Assembly (NCBI RefSeq): GCF_028689845.1
Contig: NZ_JAQVCH010000002.1
Location: forward strand, 62,001-126,000
Length of the DNA: 64,000 nt
Direction of reading: 5' to 3'
Origin: Flavobacterium sp.
Lineage (GTDB): Bacteria; Bacteroidota; Bacteroidia; Flavobacteriales; Flavobacteriaceae
The notes beneath the pieces were generated by a model, which saw only the letters and a program-made list of their open reading frames with translations, made no database searches and was not told the DNA's origin. Each line of letters starts with the position of its first letter. The stretch's first letter is position 1. Positions 1 to 9,187 of the stretch are shown one piece after another. The translations under genes were made by a program, and so were the position numbers.

Positions 1-255
1 ATAAGCTACCCACTCTGCTTGCTCGTTTTTTTCTGAATAAGACAACGTATAATAATTGTGATTTATAATTTGATTAGTGGTTGACGTTGGATAATAATTA
101 AATCCCGTAGTCGCAATCTTTTTTTGAGCTAGTTTCGGATTGGAACTTGAATCAGTTTCAATACCCACTAGGTCTTCCTTACAACTGCTTAACACTATAA
201 GTAGAATAAGTTGAAGTACTAAAACAAATTGTTTTTGAAAAGAATTTAAATTCAT
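1..255 (-). CDS. DNA/RNA non-specific endonuclease, lipoprotein (partial, N-terminus only)
   Basis: The reading frame starts at the ATG complementary to 253-255 and runs off the left window edge, so only about 85 residues are visible. Residues 1-25 form a lipoprotein signal ending in LSSC (lipid-modified Cys25). The text after it (YYPTSTTNQI, then NYYTLSYSEKNEQAEWVAY) matches, from my knowledge of the family, the conserved start of secreted NUC1/EndoG-type DNA/RNA nucleases of Bacteroidota. The DRGH catalytic motif would lie outside the window, so activity cannot be judged. It sits 15 bp downstream of the ABC permease gene on the same strand, so the two may share a transcript. Confidence 0.75.
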   Translation of the reverse strand, partial: MNLNSFQKQFVLVLQLILLIVLSSCKEDLVGIETDSSSNPKLAQKKIATTGFNYYPTSTTNQIINHNYYTLSYSEKNEQAEWVAY

Positions 256-270
256 CGAATAGAAATAAAA

Positions 271-1377
271 TTAATTTTTAACGTCTAAGGCATCGCGAAA
301 AGCGTTTCCTGTCATCATAAAAGCTAAGGTTATGAGCATAATTGCTGCACCGGGAATCAACGCTAAATACGGTTTGCCCAAAATAATATAGCTATAATGA
401 TCTTTAATCATACCACCCCAACTCGGAATTGGGGGCTGAGCTCCTAGTCCTAAAAAACTTAACCCACTTTCTACCAAAATCGCAGAAGCAAAATTGGCGG
501 CAGAAATCACAATAACAGGTGCCATGATATTGGGTAGGATATGATTTAAAATGATTCTTCTGTTAGAGAAACCTAAGGCACGAGCAGCAGTAACATATTG
601 CATTTCTTTCACACTAATAATTTGTCCACGCACTACACGGGCTACTTCTACCCACATTGTTAATCCGACTGCGACAAAAACTTGCCAAAAACCTTTACCA
701 AGAGCCAAGGTGATTGCAATCACGAGTAACAAAGTAGGAATAGACCAAATGACATTGACCAACCACATGACAAAAGCATCAACTTTGCCGCCATAGTATC
801 CGCCTAAAGCACCAAAAAACAAACCAACCACTACCGATATTAAAACCGCTACAAATCCAATAGAAATAGAAACCCGTGAACCTACTAGCATTCTACTTAA
901 TAAATCCCGACCGTATTTATCTGTTCCCAGCATAAATTTTTTAGTCGTAATTAATTTCTTTTCCACCTCTTGCCAACTAGCATAACCTGAAAACTGAGTC
1001 AATGCTAGTTCTTTGGTTAATTGAAGGGATTTATCATCAGTAAATTCAACATATTGAAGCTGATTGCCTTGAATAGAATACGATAAAATTGGGATTTCGG
1101 CTACTTGATTTTGATGTCCAAATAGGTAATCTTGAAAGGAAAACTCTTTTTTTTCTCCAAATGGGACGGATAGCATTTGAACTGAAAAACCAGGTGGTTT
1201 TGAATGTATGGCTAAATGCATTTGATTGGCATTGGCAGAATTATCTGGAGCAATAACATAAGCAAAAATGGATAAAAAAACCATTATCCCAATATAACCC
1301 AAACTAAAAACACCCCAAAAATTCTTTTTGAATTTTTGAAGTGCTATAGCGGTTAACGATTGATTAGTTTTGGACAT
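271..1377 (-). CDS. ABC transporter permease, DppC/OppC family
   Basis: Inner-membrane permease of a peptide/nickel-type ABC importer (368 aa). There is one N-terminal membrane segment (about residues 22-43), a roughly 100-residue periplasmic-looking insert, then the BPD_transp_1 domain with about five membrane segments. The cytoplasmic EAA-like loop that docks the ATPase is visible near residue 259 (EMQYVTAARALGFSNRR). KYGRDLLSRMLVGSRVS before the domain is typical of the DppC branch. The partner permease, ATPases and binding protein are not adjacent, so the substrate is unknown. The next gene upstream on this strand is the tail-specific protease, 42 bp away. Confidence 0.88.
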   Translation of the reverse strand: MSKTNQSLTAIALQKFKKNFWGVFSLGYIGIMVFLSIFAYVIAPDNSANANQMHLAIHSKPPGFSVQMLSVPFGEKKEFSFQDYLFGHQNQVAEIPILSYSIQGNQLQYVEFTDDKSLQLTKELALTQFSGYASWQEVEKKLITTKKFMLGTDKYGRDLLSRMLVGSRVSISIGFVAVLISVVVGLFFGALGGYYGGKVDAFVMWLVNVIWSIPTLLLVIAITLALGKGFWQVFVAVGLTMWVEVARVVRGQIISVKEMQYVTAARALGFSNRRIILNHILPNIMAPVIVISAANFASAILVESGLSFLGLGAQPPIPSWGGMIKDHYSYIILGKPYLALIPGAAIMLITLAFMMTGNAFRDALDVKN

Positions 1378-1419
1378 TAGCTATTTTATTCGCTTTTGCT
1401 CAAAGATACACGTTGTGAT

Positions 1420-3618
1420 TTAAGATTTAACAACTTTCTCTTTTTTCTTTAAATTCACTTTTCCTTTAATAACCGGACTAGTTTGTAAATCATCTAAAAC
1501 ATTCAAGGCCTCTTCTACATAAATGTCTTTGGCTAAGCTTTCAAACCATCGTTCTCTTTTTTCTTTGAATGATTCGTCTTTACTCATTAACGTTTCATCC
1601 TCTGGAATGGCTTTAAAAACCAACTCATTTTTATAGTCGGTAATCGGTTTAAATACTTTTCCTTGCTCTTCAACCTTTTTTTGTTCTGCCATAAAAACAT
1701 CTAATTTCAAACTATAAACATTGGCATCACGACGGGTTTTTGTCCATTTTGCACTCTTGTCAATCAACTGAAATTGTTCATTTTCTTCCATTCTTTTTTT
1801 ACTGTTGTCAATGGCTTTATCAAAATTAATTTGTTTATTCCAAACGGTGTAAGATGCTGCATCAATTTTAGACCAAGGCATGGCATTGTCCAAATCGCGT
1901 TCTCCAATATCAATATAAGAATAACGATCAGGCATAATCACATCGCTCGATACGCCTTCTAATTGTGTTGAACCACCGTTTATTCTATAAAATTTTTGGG
2001 TCGTTGTTTTTAAAGCTCCTAAATCGCCCACCGTATTTCCTCGAACAAATTGATTTAAATCGATAACGTTTTGAACCGTTCCTTTTCCATAGGTTTGCTT
2101 GCTCCCAATGATTACACCTCTTTTATAATCTTGAATTGCAGCGGCTAAAATTTCTGAAGCTGAAGCAGAAAAATTATTCACCATTACAACCAATGGCCCG
2201 TCCCACTGAATTTTATTATCTCTATCGGACAAGACTTCTTTTTTTGTCCCTGTTGATTTAATCTGTACAACTGGTCCTTGTTCGATAAACAATCCCGTGA
2301 TGTCTACCACCGTTTTTAAAGAACCACCGCCATTATCGCGAACATCCATGATGATTCCACTAACGCCTTGTTTTTTTAATCGCTCTACTTCAATTGCCAC
2401 ATCTTTTCCGGCATCGCGACTATCTTTATTTTCAAAATCAATATAGAATTTAGGTAGGTAAATAATTCCGTATTTAACGCCATTTCTTTCTACAACACTA
2501 GATTTAGCATAGGTTTCTTCCGTTTCAACCATATCTCTAACCAAGGAAATAACGGTAATCGAACCATCAACTTTTTTAACAGTTAATCGCACTTCTGTTC
2601 CTTTTGGTCCCTTTATTTTTTTTACAACATTATCCAATCGCATCCCAACAATATCCACCGGTTCTTGATTGCCTTGAGCAACTTTCAAAACCACATCTCC
2701 TGGCTCCAATTCTTTTCCTCGCCATGCTGGACCACCAGAAATTAATTCGGTTATTTCTGTAAAATCATTTTTCTTTTGCAAACGGGCTCCAATTCCTTCA
2801 AATTTACCGCTAATACTAACATCAAAACGCTCTTTATCATCGGGAGCCATATAATTTGTATGCGGATCAAAACGAGAGGCAATTACATTTACAAAAACAC
2901 CAAACCAATCATTACGATCTAATTCTTTGATAAACGTAAAATAATCATCCAATGATTTTAACGAACTTTCTCTGGTTTCTTTTTCTAATTCTTCAAACGA
3001 TTTAGGTTTGTTATCTATTTTAGATTTATCAATTGTAGTTGTTGAATCTTTGATTTTTCCAGATTTTTTATCCTCTTCTAATTTCAATTTATCTGTCAAA
3101 GAAGACAAGTTAGAAAGCTTAATCTGTTTTCTCCAACGCTCTTTTAATTCTTTGACATCTTTGGCATACGGCATTTTTTCATACTCCGTGTTAATCGATT
3201 CTTCTACATTATAATCAAAAGGATTTTCTAGAATTTCTTTATAATATTCTTGACTTTCCTTCATTCTCTTCAGATAAACCCCATAGGATAAATCAAAAAA
3301 AGTCAAGTCTTTATTTTTTATTTGATCATCTATTTGATTTTCATAGACTGAAAATTTATCAAGATCCGATTGCATAAAAAAACGTCTCGAAGGGTCTAGA
3401 GCTTCAATATAATCCTTATAAACTCCTTTTGAAAAGGTATCGTCAATATCTACTGGATTATAATGACCTCGTTCTATTACAAAAACCATTAACTCTAGTA
3501 AAAGCTTATCTTTTTCAGGATCATTACTGTCGTTAAATATATTTTCTGTTGATTTAAATGCAAATAAAGCCGCCGACAGAACGACCGCTAACAAAACTAA
3601 TTTGATGTTTCTTTTCAT
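1420..3618 (-). CDS. prc: Carboxy-terminal processing (tail-specific) protease, S41 family
   Basis: Periplasmic serine protease that degrades or trims proteins from the C-terminus (732 aa from the chosen start). Order: signal anchor (MKRNIKLVLLAVVLSAALFA), an N-terminal helical domain with the FMQSDL-type segment, a PDZ domain (about residues 262-346), the S41 core, and a DUF3340-like C-terminal domain. By alignment with E. coli Prc the Ser/Lys dyad should be Ser486 (in SASASE) and Lys512 (in YGKGT). The frame stays open to 3795, but a good promoter sits at 3732-3761, inside that extension. I therefore chose the ATG at 3618; the ATG at 3639 is the alternative. Confidence 0.93.
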   Translation of the reverse strand: MKRNIKLVLLAVVLSAALFAFKSTENIFNDSNDPEKDKLLLELMVFVIERGHYNPVDIDDTFSKGVYKDYIEALDPSRRFFMQSDLDKFSVYENQIDDQIKNKDLTFFDLSYGVYLKRMKESQEYYKEILENPFDYNVEESINTEYEKMPYAKDVKELKERWRKQIKLSNLSSLTDKLKLEEDKKSGKIKDSTTTIDKSKIDNKPKSFEELEKETRESSLKSLDDYFTFIKELDRNDWFGVFVNVIASRFDPHTNYMAPDDKERFDVSISGKFEGIGARLQKKNDFTEITELISGGPAWRGKELEPGDVVLKVAQGNQEPVDIVGMRLDNVVKKIKGPKGTEVRLTVKKVDGSITVISLVRDMVETEETYAKSSVVERNGVKYGIIYLPKFYIDFENKDSRDAGKDVAIEVERLKKQGVSGIIMDVRDNGGGSLKTVVDITGLFIEQGPVVQIKSTGTKKEVLSDRDNKIQWDGPLVVMVNNFSASASEILAAAIQDYKRGVIIGSKQTYGKGTVQNVIDLNQFVRGNTVGDLGALKTTTQKFYRINGGSTQLEGVSSDVIMPDRYSYIDIGERDLDNAMPWSKIDAASYTVWNKQINFDKAIDNSKKRMEENEQFQLIDKSAKWTKTRRDANVYSLKLDVFMAEQKKVEEQGKVFKPITDYKNELVFKAIPEDETLMSKDESFKEKRERWFESLAKDIYVEEALNVLDDLQTSPVIKGKVNLKKKEKVVKS

Positions 3619-3731
3619 AAATAACAAGATTGTATTCATTTTATTCTTGGATAAGTAGTCATAAAAATGATGCCAACTATAAATTAAAATTACTTTTTGT
3701 GAAATTTTTAAGATTTCTTCTACTAACTGAA

Positions 3732-3761
3732 CAAAGTTATGAAAATTGTGATGCGTACAAA
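3732..3761 (-). promoter_or_regulatory. Promoter of the tail-specific protease gene
   Basis: On the minus strand, TTTG (3761-3758) is followed by 18 bp and then TAACTTTG (3739-3732), matching the Bacteroidota -33/-7 pattern (TTG, about 19 bp, TAnnTTTG). Transcription would begin near 3725. This leaves a leader of about 105 nt to the ATG at 3618 and rules out a protein start at 3795. Confidence 0.6.
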
Positions 3762-3777
3762 TCTTAAAAAGAGTTAA

Positions 3778-3813
3778 TTTTGTTAATAATAACAACTGTA
3801 ACTGTTAGTTTTG
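3778..3813 (+). promoter_or_regulatory. Promoter of the surE operon
   Basis: A perfect TAnnTTTG -7 box, TAGTTTTG, lies at 3806-3813, with TTTTG at 3778-3782 as a -33 candidate. The spacing of 23 bp is at the long end. It faces away from the protease promoter, so this 130-bp stretch is a divergent control region. Confidence 0.5.
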
Positions 3814-3873
3814 TGTTTTTTAGATGAATTTAGTAAGATTTAAACCCGCACAAAAAAACAAAAAAATATTGAT

Positions 3874-4650
3874 ATGCAAAAAAGACCGCTCATTTTAGTA
3901 ACAAATGACGATGGCATTTCTGCCCCAGGAATACGGACTTTAATTGAGGTTATGAAAACACTAGGCGATGTGGTCGTGGTTGCACCAGATAGTCCGCAAA
4001 GTGCCATGGGTCATGCCATCACTATTAATAGCACTATATTTGTTAACCAAGTTCATTTTGATGAAAGTTTGAAAGCAGAATACAGTTGTTCTGGCACTCC
4101 TGTTGATTGCGTAAAATTAGCAGTGAATGAAATCATGAAACAAAAACCAGATTTATGTGTATCTGGAATCAATCATGGCTCCAATTCCTCTATCAATGTT
4201 ATTTATTCTGGAACAATGAGTGCTGCAGTGGAAGCGGGTATTGAGGGCATTCCTGCGATTGGTTTTTCCTTATTGGATTATGATTGGAATGCTAATTTTG
4301 AACCCATAAAAAATTCAATCCGAACGATTGCCTCAGAAGTATTGATAAATGGTTTACCCGATGGCGTAATCTTGAATGTTAATTTTCCAAAACTAGAAGA
4401 AAAAGCAATAAAAGGAATGCGTATTTGCCGTCAAGCAAAAGCAGTTTGGATGGAAAAATTTGACAAACGTCAAACTCCACAAGGAAAAGATTATTATTGG
4501 TTAACAGGCGAATTTGTAAACCAAGATAAAGGAGAAGATACCGATGAATGGGCTTTGGAAAATGGCTATATCTCCATTGTTCCGGTACAATTTGACCTAA
4601 CCGCTCATCATGCAATTCAGCGTTTGAACACTTATAAATTTGAATTATAA
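3874..4650 (+). CDS. surE: 5'/3'-nucleotidase SurE
   Basis: Cytoplasmic metal-dependent survival-protein-E phosphatase that removes phosphate from nucleoside monophosphates. The 258 aa length is normal for the family. Metal-site residues expected from SurE structures are all present: Asp12-Asp13 in TNDDG, Ser43 in PQSAMGHA and Asn100 in SGINHGSN. SGTPVDCV is another family signature. Its stop overlaps the ATG of the next gene by one base (TAATG), and lpxB follows, so the three genes form one operon. Confidence 0.96.
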   Translation: MQKRPLILVTNDDGISAPGIRTLIEVMKTLGDVVVVAPDSPQSAMGHAITINSTIFVNQVHFDESLKAEYSCSGTPVDCVKLAVNEIMKQKPDLCVSGINHGSNSSINVIYSGTMSAAVEAGIEGIPAIGFSLLDYDWNANFEPIKNSIRTIASEVLINGLPDGVILNVNFPKLEEKAIKGMRICRQAKAVWMEKFDKRQTPQGKDYYWLTGEFVNQDKGEDTDEWALENGYISIVPVQFDLTAHHAIQRLNTYKFEL

Positions 4651-4922
4651 TGGAAAAAAAAGAGCTTTTTATCGGATTTATTTTAGGCCTCTTAGGAGCA
4701 GCTCTTGGCGTTTTTTTATTCGTCACTATCTTTACCGATTATGCTTTTCTGGAAGGAATAACGTATTTGAAAGCTCAACATTCCTTGGGAAAACTCATCG
4801 CTTTAGGTGCAGTGGTTAATGTGATTATTTTCTTTATTCTATTAAAATTTCAAAAAGAGCTGATGGCAAGAGGTGTTGTATTGGCTACTATTGCCTTAAC
4901 CATCGTTACTTTATTTGTATAA
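4650..4922 (+). CDS. Small three-segment membrane protein of the surE-lpxB operon
   Basis: A 90-aa protein with three hydrophobic segments (about residues 5-27, 48-66 and 72-90) and little soluble sequence. It shares one base with the surE stop, and lpxB starts two bases after its own stop, so it is clearly co-translated with both. I do not recognise a named family. A role in envelope or lipid A work is only suggested by the neighbours. Confidence 0.75.
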   Translation: MEKKELFIGFILGLLGAALGVFLFVTIFTDYAFLEGITYLKAQHSLGKLIALGAVVNVIIFFILLKFQKELMARGVVLATIALTIVTLFV

Positions 4923-4923
4923 C

Positions 4924-6033
4924 ATGAAATATTACATCATCGCCGGTGAGGCATCTGGAGACTTACACGGGTCTAATTTAATGAAAGCTCTACAAAAAGA
5001 AGATCCTCAGGCAAACATTCGGTTTTGGGGTGGCGATTTAATGCAGCAAGCCGGAGGCGTTTTAGTAAAACATTACCGAGAATTAGCTTTTATGGGCTTT
5101 GCAGAGGTTTTGTTTAACCTCAAAACCATTCTGAACAACATTGGTTTTTGCAAAAACGACATCGAAAAATTTCAACCAGATGTGTTAATTTTTATTGATT
5201 ATCCAGGCTTTAATATGCGAATTGCCGCTTGGGCAAAAAAGAAAGGAATCCCCACTCATTATTATATTTCTCCTCAAATTTGGGCTTGGAAAGAAAACAG
5301 AATTAAGGATATCAAGCGTGATTTTGATCACTTATATGTGATTTTACCTTTTGAAAAAGATTTTTTTGAAAAGAAACACCAGTTTCCTGTTGAATTTGTA
5401 GGCCATCCTTTAATTGATGCTATTCATCAAAGAGAACAAGTGAATCCTGAACTCTTTAAAAAGGAGCATCAACTAGATGAAAGACCTATAATTGCCCTTT
5501 TACCTGGCAGTAGAAAGCAAGAAATCAGCAAGTTGCTTCATGAAATGCTGGCAATTGTACCCGATTTTCCTGACTATCAATTTGTGATTGCGGGAGCTCC
5601 AGGTCAAGATTTTGCTTTTTATGAAGGCTTTTTAACAAATCCGGCTGTTAAGTTCATTTCCAATAAAACCTATGATTTACTCAGTGTTTCTCATGCTGCA
5701 CTCGTAACCTCTGGAACTGCCACTTTAGAAACCGCTTTGTTTAAAGTTCCAGAAGTGGTTTGTTATAAAGGAAATTGGGCCTCGTATCAAATTGCTAAAA
5801 GAATCATTACGTTAAAGTATATTTCCTTGGTTAATTTAATTATGGACGAACCCGTGGTGGCCGAATTAATACAAGGTGAATGCAATTCTAAAAGAATTAA
5901 AGAAGAATTAACTACGATTTTAAATCCATCCTATCGTTCTGAATTACTAAAAAAATATAATCTTTTGGAAGAAAAACTCGGAGGAGAAGGTGCTAGTGAA
6001 AAAGTAGCAAAACTCATCGTGAATTCCATTTAA
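4924..6033 (+). CDS. lpxB: Lipid-A-disaccharide synthase
   Basis: Membrane-associated glycosyltransferase that joins UDP-2,3-diacylglucosamine and lipid X to make the lipid A disaccharide. It has 369 aa from the ATG at 4924. A TTG three codons upstream (4915) overlaps the previous gene and is less likely as a start. Family motifs in order: GEASGDLHGSNLM near the N-terminus, then FIDYPGFN, SPQIWAWKENRI, GHPLIDA, LPGSRKQEI and SGTATLETAL. It is the third gene of the surE operon. Confidence 0.96.
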   Translation: MKYYIIAGEASGDLHGSNLMKALQKEDPQANIRFWGGDLMQQAGGVLVKHYRELAFMGFAEVLFNLKTILNNIGFCKNDIEKFQPDVLIFIDYPGFNMRIAAWAKKKGIPTHYYISPQIWAWKENRIKDIKRDFDHLYVILPFEKDFFEKKHQFPVEFVGHPLIDAIHQREQVNPELFKKEHQLDERPIIALLPGSRKQEISKLLHEMLAIVPDFPDYQFVIAGAPGQDFAFYEGFLTNPAVKFISNKTYDLLSVSHAALVTSGTATLETALFKVPEVVCYKGNWASYQIAKRIITLKYISLVNLIMDEPVVAELIQGECNSKRIKEELTTILNPSYRSELLKKYNLLEEKLGGEGASEKVAKLIVNSI

Positions 6034-6184
6034 AAAAATAATTGACCTTTAATTTTATAAAAAGTCAATACTATAAAAAACTTGTGTTAAGGAAGCTATT
6101 GTTTTAGGGAATCAGGTTTTGACAAAATTCATTTTTAATTTCATCCATTTATTTTTGTATTGAATTTTTTGTTACTTTCGTGAC

Positions 6185-8209
6185 ATGAAGGTGATTAAAT
6201 TTCCAGCCTTAAACATCACGTTATGTGTTGTGTTGGGAATTTTGGCTTCAAACGAAACCAAGCCCGACCTTGCTACTGCATTTTTATATTTTTCTGTCGC
6301 TGTTTTCCCTTTTTTGCTTTTCTATGCCCTTCTTATTTTCAAAAACAAATACAAATTGTATTTTGGAATTTCTACTTATTTGCTCAGTTTTTTTATTGGT
6401 GTTTTAACCTATGCCTTACATTATAAACCCAACCAACCGCATCATTATTCTAACAACTCAAACGATGAAAAAGCTGTTGTACGCGGAATAATTTCTGAAA
6501 AATTAAAACCAAATGCATTTAGTTATAAATATTTTCTAGAAGTTGAATCCATAAATAAAGTCCATCAAAACGGAAAACTTTTGATAATACTTTCGAAAAA
6601 AACCGCCGAAAAAGAATTTCAAATCGGCGATGTAGTATTGACGTATGCGAAAATCAAACCAATCATTCGGCCACACAATCCCAATCAATTTGATTATGCT
6701 GCCTATTTAGAAAAAAAGGATGTTTTTGACCAACTGTATTTAGAAAATCGGAATTTTGAAATCATTGGTTCCGAAAAAAACCTTCGCTATCATTTGGAAC
6801 AAATTAGGCAAAAAATTATTTCTTATTTAGAAAAAGAAAAGGTTCCTAATAATCGGCTTTCTATCATCAAAGCCTTGTTTTTAGGTCAACGACAAAATAT
6901 TGAGCAGCAAACCTTAAATCAATATTCTCAAGCAGGAGCGATTCATATTTTAGCCATTTCAGGTTTGCATATTGGAATTTTATTATACTTTTTCAAAACT
7001 TTATTCAAGCCTTTGGAGCGTTTTAAGTATAGCCGAATTTTTATTCCAGCCTTGCTCCTACTTATTTTATGGTTTTTTGCAATTCTGTCAGGGCTTTCTG
7101 CCTCTGTTGTTCGGGCTGCCATGATGTTTTCGGTCGTTACTTTTGTGATGTATTTAAAACGAGATACAAACATTTATAATACGTTGGGCGTTTCTATTTT
7201 ATTCATTTTGTTATTTGAACCTAACTTTATCTTTGATGTTGGATTTCAATTGAGTTATAGTGCCGTTTTTGCCATTGTAACTATTCAACCGTTGTTTTCA
7301 AGGTTGTGGAAATCAAAAAACAGAATTGTACAATACTTTTTTGACATTTTGACGGTTTCCTTTGCGGCTCAAATTGGCGTGCTCCCCTTAAGCATTTATT
7401 ATTTTCACCAATTCCCGGGTTTGTTTTTTCTGACCAATTTAGTTGTCATTCCACTTTTGACGCTCATTTTAGTTTTAGGATTACTGACATTTATTTTGGG
7501 TGGCTTAGGAATGCCCATTTCGATTTTAATTCATTTCTTATCCACATCCGTTGGATGGATGAATCAATATGTGGCGACCATTGCCTCGTTTGAAGACTAT
7601 ATTATTAAAGGAATTCCGTTTAATTCAGCCTTGTTATTGAGTTCAATTATAGCCATCATTTGTTTTGTATTATGGTTTAAAAAACCAAAGTTCATTCATT
7701 TAGCAATCGCTTTGATTACCCTACTATTATTTCAGCTAATGCTTTTTGGTTCATGGGAATTTCATCGTTCTAAAAATGAATTTTTAATTTTACAATATCC
7801 AAAGCAGACTCTATTGGCGATGAAAAAAGATAATTTAATTACCTTATGGAGTAATGAAAAAGAAGTAGCAGACAATTATGTAATTAAAAATTATTTGCAA
7901 GCTAATTTTGGGAAAATTGACTCGATTTCATCCATTCAAAATGTGATGAAAATTAATGAAACTAAATTATTGATTATTGATGAGAAAAGTATTTTTGCGA
8001 TTCCGATGAAACCCGACGTTATTTTATTAACGCAATCACCAAAAATAAATCTGGAACGTTTGATAACCGATTTACAACCAAAAATTATAGTTGCTGATGG
8101 TAGTAATTTTAAAACCCTAGTTGAACTTTGGCAAAAAACCTGTGTCAAAAAAAATATCCCTTTTCATTCTACGAGTGAAAAAGGATATTTTAAAATTGAT
8201 TTGCCTTAA
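6185..8209 (+). CDS. comEC: ComEC/Rec2-family competence channel protein
   Basis: Polytopic inner-membrane protein predicted to pass single-stranded DNA into the cell. An N-terminal DUF4131-type part (residues 1-170, including HNPNQFDYAAYL) precedes the Competence domain, whose core signature HILAISGLHIGIL is near residue 250. About eight more membrane segments follow. The last ~140 residues are soluble but lack the HxHxDH metallo-beta-lactamase motif seen in many longer ComEC proteins. At 674 aa this may be the normal short form rather than a truncation. A -7-like box (TACTTTCG, 6173-6180) lies just before the ATG. Confidence 0.92.
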   Translation: MKVIKFPALNITLCVVLGILASNETKPDLATAFLYFSVAVFPFLLFYALLIFKNKYKLYFGISTYLLSFFIGVLTYALHYKPNQPHHYSNNSNDEKAVVRGIISEKLKPNAFSYKYFLEVESINKVHQNGKLLIILSKKTAEKEFQIGDVVLTYAKIKPIIRPHNPNQFDYAAYLEKKDVFDQLYLENRNFEIIGSEKNLRYHLEQIRQKIISYLEKEKVPNNRLSIIKALFLGQRQNIEQQTLNQYSQAGAIHILAISGLHIGILLYFFKTLFKPLERFKYSRIFIPALLLLILWFFAILSGLSASVVRAAMMFSVVTFVMYLKRDTNIYNTLGVSILFILLFEPNFIFDVGFQLSYSAVFAIVTIQPLFSRLWKSKNRIVQYFFDILTVSFAAQIGVLPLSIYYFHQFPGLFFLTNLVVIPLLTLILVLGLLTFILGGLGMPISILIHFLSTSVGWMNQYVATIASFEDYIIKGIPFNSALLLSSIIAIICFVLWFKKPKFIHLAIALITLLLFQLMLFGSWEFHRSKNEFLILQYPKQTLLAMKKDNLITLWSNEKEVADNYVIKNYLQANFGKIDSISSIQNVMKINETKLLIIDEKSIFAIPMKPDVILLTQSPKINLERLITDLQPKIIVADGSNFKTLVELWQKTCVKKNIPFHSTSEKGYFKIDLP

Positions 8210-8665
8210 TTATTTTGGTAAAAATTGATTTGCAACCTCAAGAAATTTTTCTGGACCACCAGCCACATAACCCGTTTTTCCGAGTTGTTCTAAATTAATT
8301 TGAGTTCCGTTTTTTTGTGGATTCACAAACCATATCGTGGGATAACCTTGTACTTGAAAAATCTGTTGTAATTGTTGATTTTGCTGTTTTAATTTCTCTT
8401 CTAGCTGCATCTTACGAGGAAAATCTAATTCTACTAAAATCACCTTATTAGCCCATTCTACGAATTCAGGTTTCATAAAAACTTCTTTTTGAAGTTTGAT
8501 ACACCAGCCGCACCAATCGCTTCCTGTAAAAAATAACATAAGCGGTTTTTTACTTTTAGCAGAAAGTTCAATCGCTTTATTAATGTCTGTTTGCCAAGTA
8601 AGTTCCTGTGCTCCAACCGATTGAATTGTCCAAAAAAAGACAAGAATAAAAACTAGCTTTTTCAT
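8210..8665 (-). CDS. Periplasmic thioredoxin-fold protein (CGWC)
   Basis: A 151-aa protein with a signal peptide (about residues 1-20) and a thioredoxin_7-like domain. The redox centre is Cys52-Cys55 in DWCGWC, and the cis-proline region is present as GYPTIW. It probably reduces or oxidises envelope thiols. The stop begins one base past the comEC stop, tail to tail. The homologous CGPC protein lies one base upstream, so the pair is co-transcribed. The two proteins differ in the CxxC dipeptide, which suggests different redox potentials. Confidence 0.85.
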   Translation of the reverse strand: MKKLVFILVFFWTIQSVGAQELTWQTDINKAIELSAKSKKPLMLFFTGSDWCGWCIKLQKEVFMKPEFVEWANKVILVELDFPRKMQLEEKLKQQNQQLQQIFQVQGYPTIWFVNPQKNGTQINLEQLGKTGYVAGGPEKFLEVANQFLPK

Positions 8666-8666
8666 C

Positions 8667-9131
8667 TTATTTTACCGTTTTTAATTCAGCTAATAACTGT
8701 TCTGGTTGGTAATACCCTACAATAACTTTGGCGATTTCTCCTTTTTTATCTAAAACATACATCGAAGGATAACCCTCTACTTTTAAAAATGCGGTGAATT
8801 CATGTAGGCTATTTCGTCCTTTACGTGAGGCATCAAAACCTGGATTAGCATATTTTTTTCCTTTATAATTCACGACAGTGTTTCCTTCTCCGTTAAATTT
8901 CACGGCATAATAACTAGCATTGATAAAATCGGCTACTTCTTTGGTTTGAAAGGTGTTTTTATCCAGCATTTTACATGGTCCGCACCAATCAGTATAGACA
9001 TCCATAAAAATAGGTTTTGGTGATTTTTTTTGCATGGCCAATGCTTCATCAATCGTCATCCAATTAATTTGTTGTCCATTCATGGCAAAAGTAGCAAGAG
9101 CTAACAGGAAGGTAAAAAGTACTTTTTTCAT
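8667..9131 (-). CDS. Periplasmic thioredoxin-fold protein (CGPC)
   Basis: A 154-aa protein with a signal peptide (about residues 1-20) and a thioredoxin domain. The active site is Cys50-Gly-Pro-Cys53, the classical reducing form, and GYPSMYVLDKKG carries the cis-proline. Its stop is separated by one base from the start of the next thioredoxin-like gene. It lies 56 bp downstream of the 500-aa peptide transporter, so a three-gene transcript is plausible. Function beyond thiol exchange is not evident. Confidence 0.86.
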   Translation of the reverse strand: MKKVLFTFLLALATFAMNGQQINWMTIDEALAMQKKSPKPIFMDVYTDWCGPCKMLDKNTFQTKEVADFINASYYAVKFNGEGNTVVNYKGKKYANPGFDASRKGRNSLHEFTAFLKVEGYPSMYVLDKKGEIAKVIVGYYQPEQLLAELKTVK

Positions 9132-9187
9132 TTCTTAAATTTTATTATTTATTCATTTTTCAAAAACAATGCCGAAATTTAAAATAA

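Noticed and set aside
4915..4923. TTG start of lpxB three codons upstream
   Set aside because: The ATG at 4924 directly precedes the conserved KYYIIAGEASGD start and avoids overlap with the upstream gene.
6185..8209. ComEC as a truncated gene because the metallo-beta-lactamase part is missing
   Set aside because: The C-terminal soluble part is intact and open to a normal stop, and short ComEC forms exist; no frameshift remnant follows.
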